This document shows, piece after piece, positions 63,951 through 64,000 of a stretch of DNA of 64,000 nt (positions are counted from its first letter, which is position 1; every line of letters starts with the position of its first letter). The notes under the pieces are model-generated. The model had not been told where the DNA came from. It searched no databases and saw nothing but the letters and a program-made list of their open reading frames with translations. A program made the position numbers and the translations under genes. This DNA is from Corynebacterium alimapuense (GTDB lineage Bacteria; Actinomycetota; Actinomycetes; Mycobacteriales; Mycobacteriaceae), in NCBI RefSeq assembly GCF_003716585.1, contig NZ_PTJO01000005.1:349899-413898 (forward strand), read 5' to 3'.

Positions 63951-64000
63951 GTCTGACTGCGGCTGGGGCTTTCGATCGGAAACCACAAACGCGGCCAAGA

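Overview
The window is a contiguous piece of a Corynebacterium chromosome, close in gene content to the C. glutamicum lineage. Genus-level markers are the divergent glyoxylate genes aceA/aceB with GlxR-, RamA- and RamB-like sites between them, a PucR-type gabR beside gabT-gabD-gabP, an rpf2 factor with DUF348/G5/Rpf domains, the corynebacterial long-form Gap, the Glp/GlpR cell-division pair, an MprAB-PepD-MoaB-MscL block as in mycobacteria, and amtR. G+C is moderate. No phage, insertion sequence or CRISPR array was seen.

Layout. 1-10.7 kb: the end of prs, an AlkD-like glycosylase, rplY (L25/Ctc), two separate pth genes, a fumarylacetoacetase-family gene overlapping a maleylpyruvate-isomerase-like gene, long-form gap, a nitronate monooxygenase, an SDR and prfC. 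10.7-20.5 kb: rraA, aceA/aceB, a duplicated-domain unknown, an enoyl-CoA hydratase/HIBYL-CoA hydrolase, a HAD phosphatase, a DUF1648 protein, ppk2 and an ABM-family gene. 20.5-26.3 kb: the GABA module. 26.3-32.3 kb: ABC-F, ispE, ksgA, rpf2 and tatD on the minus strand. 32.3-43.4 kb: a cyclase, a multi-pass membrane protein, a RecQ-like helicase, metG, a BCCT carrier, rsmI and pmt. 43.4-49.3 kb: a zinc-finger membrane protein with DoxX, two alkylation-repair genes (ogt, tag), and a four-gene ABC exporter/two-component module. 49.7-54.1 kb: tRNA-Ala(CGC) and the glpR-rimJ-glp-galU group. 54.1-60.1 kb: fthC, a SAF protein, mscL, moaB, the HtrA protease and mprB-mprA. 60.2-63.9 kb: cysteine-poor ribosomal proteins (L32, L31B, L28, L33, S14, S18), a DUF294-like protein and amtR.

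Functional groups. Acetate/glyoxylate metabolism (aceAB) and cell-wall resuscitation (rpf2) carry candidate sites for the cAMP-responsive GlxR. The GABA cluster takes up GABA and feeds succinate to the TCA cycle. Glp, GlpR and the Rpf/Pmt proteins serve division and envelope biology. MprAB plus HtrA form an envelope-stress unit. A recurrent feature is that many start codons lie 6-8 nt after a TANNNT hexamer, the arrangement expected for leaderless mRNAs. This rule was used to set several starts. No clearly undescribed system was found. The best leads are a degenerate DUF294/GlnD-like protein next to amtR, a RecQ helicase with a phosphoribosyltransferase-like tail, a possible structured leader before rplY, an orphan zf-HC2 membrane protein with DoxX, and the ABC/two-component module with clustered TGTCAT half-sites.
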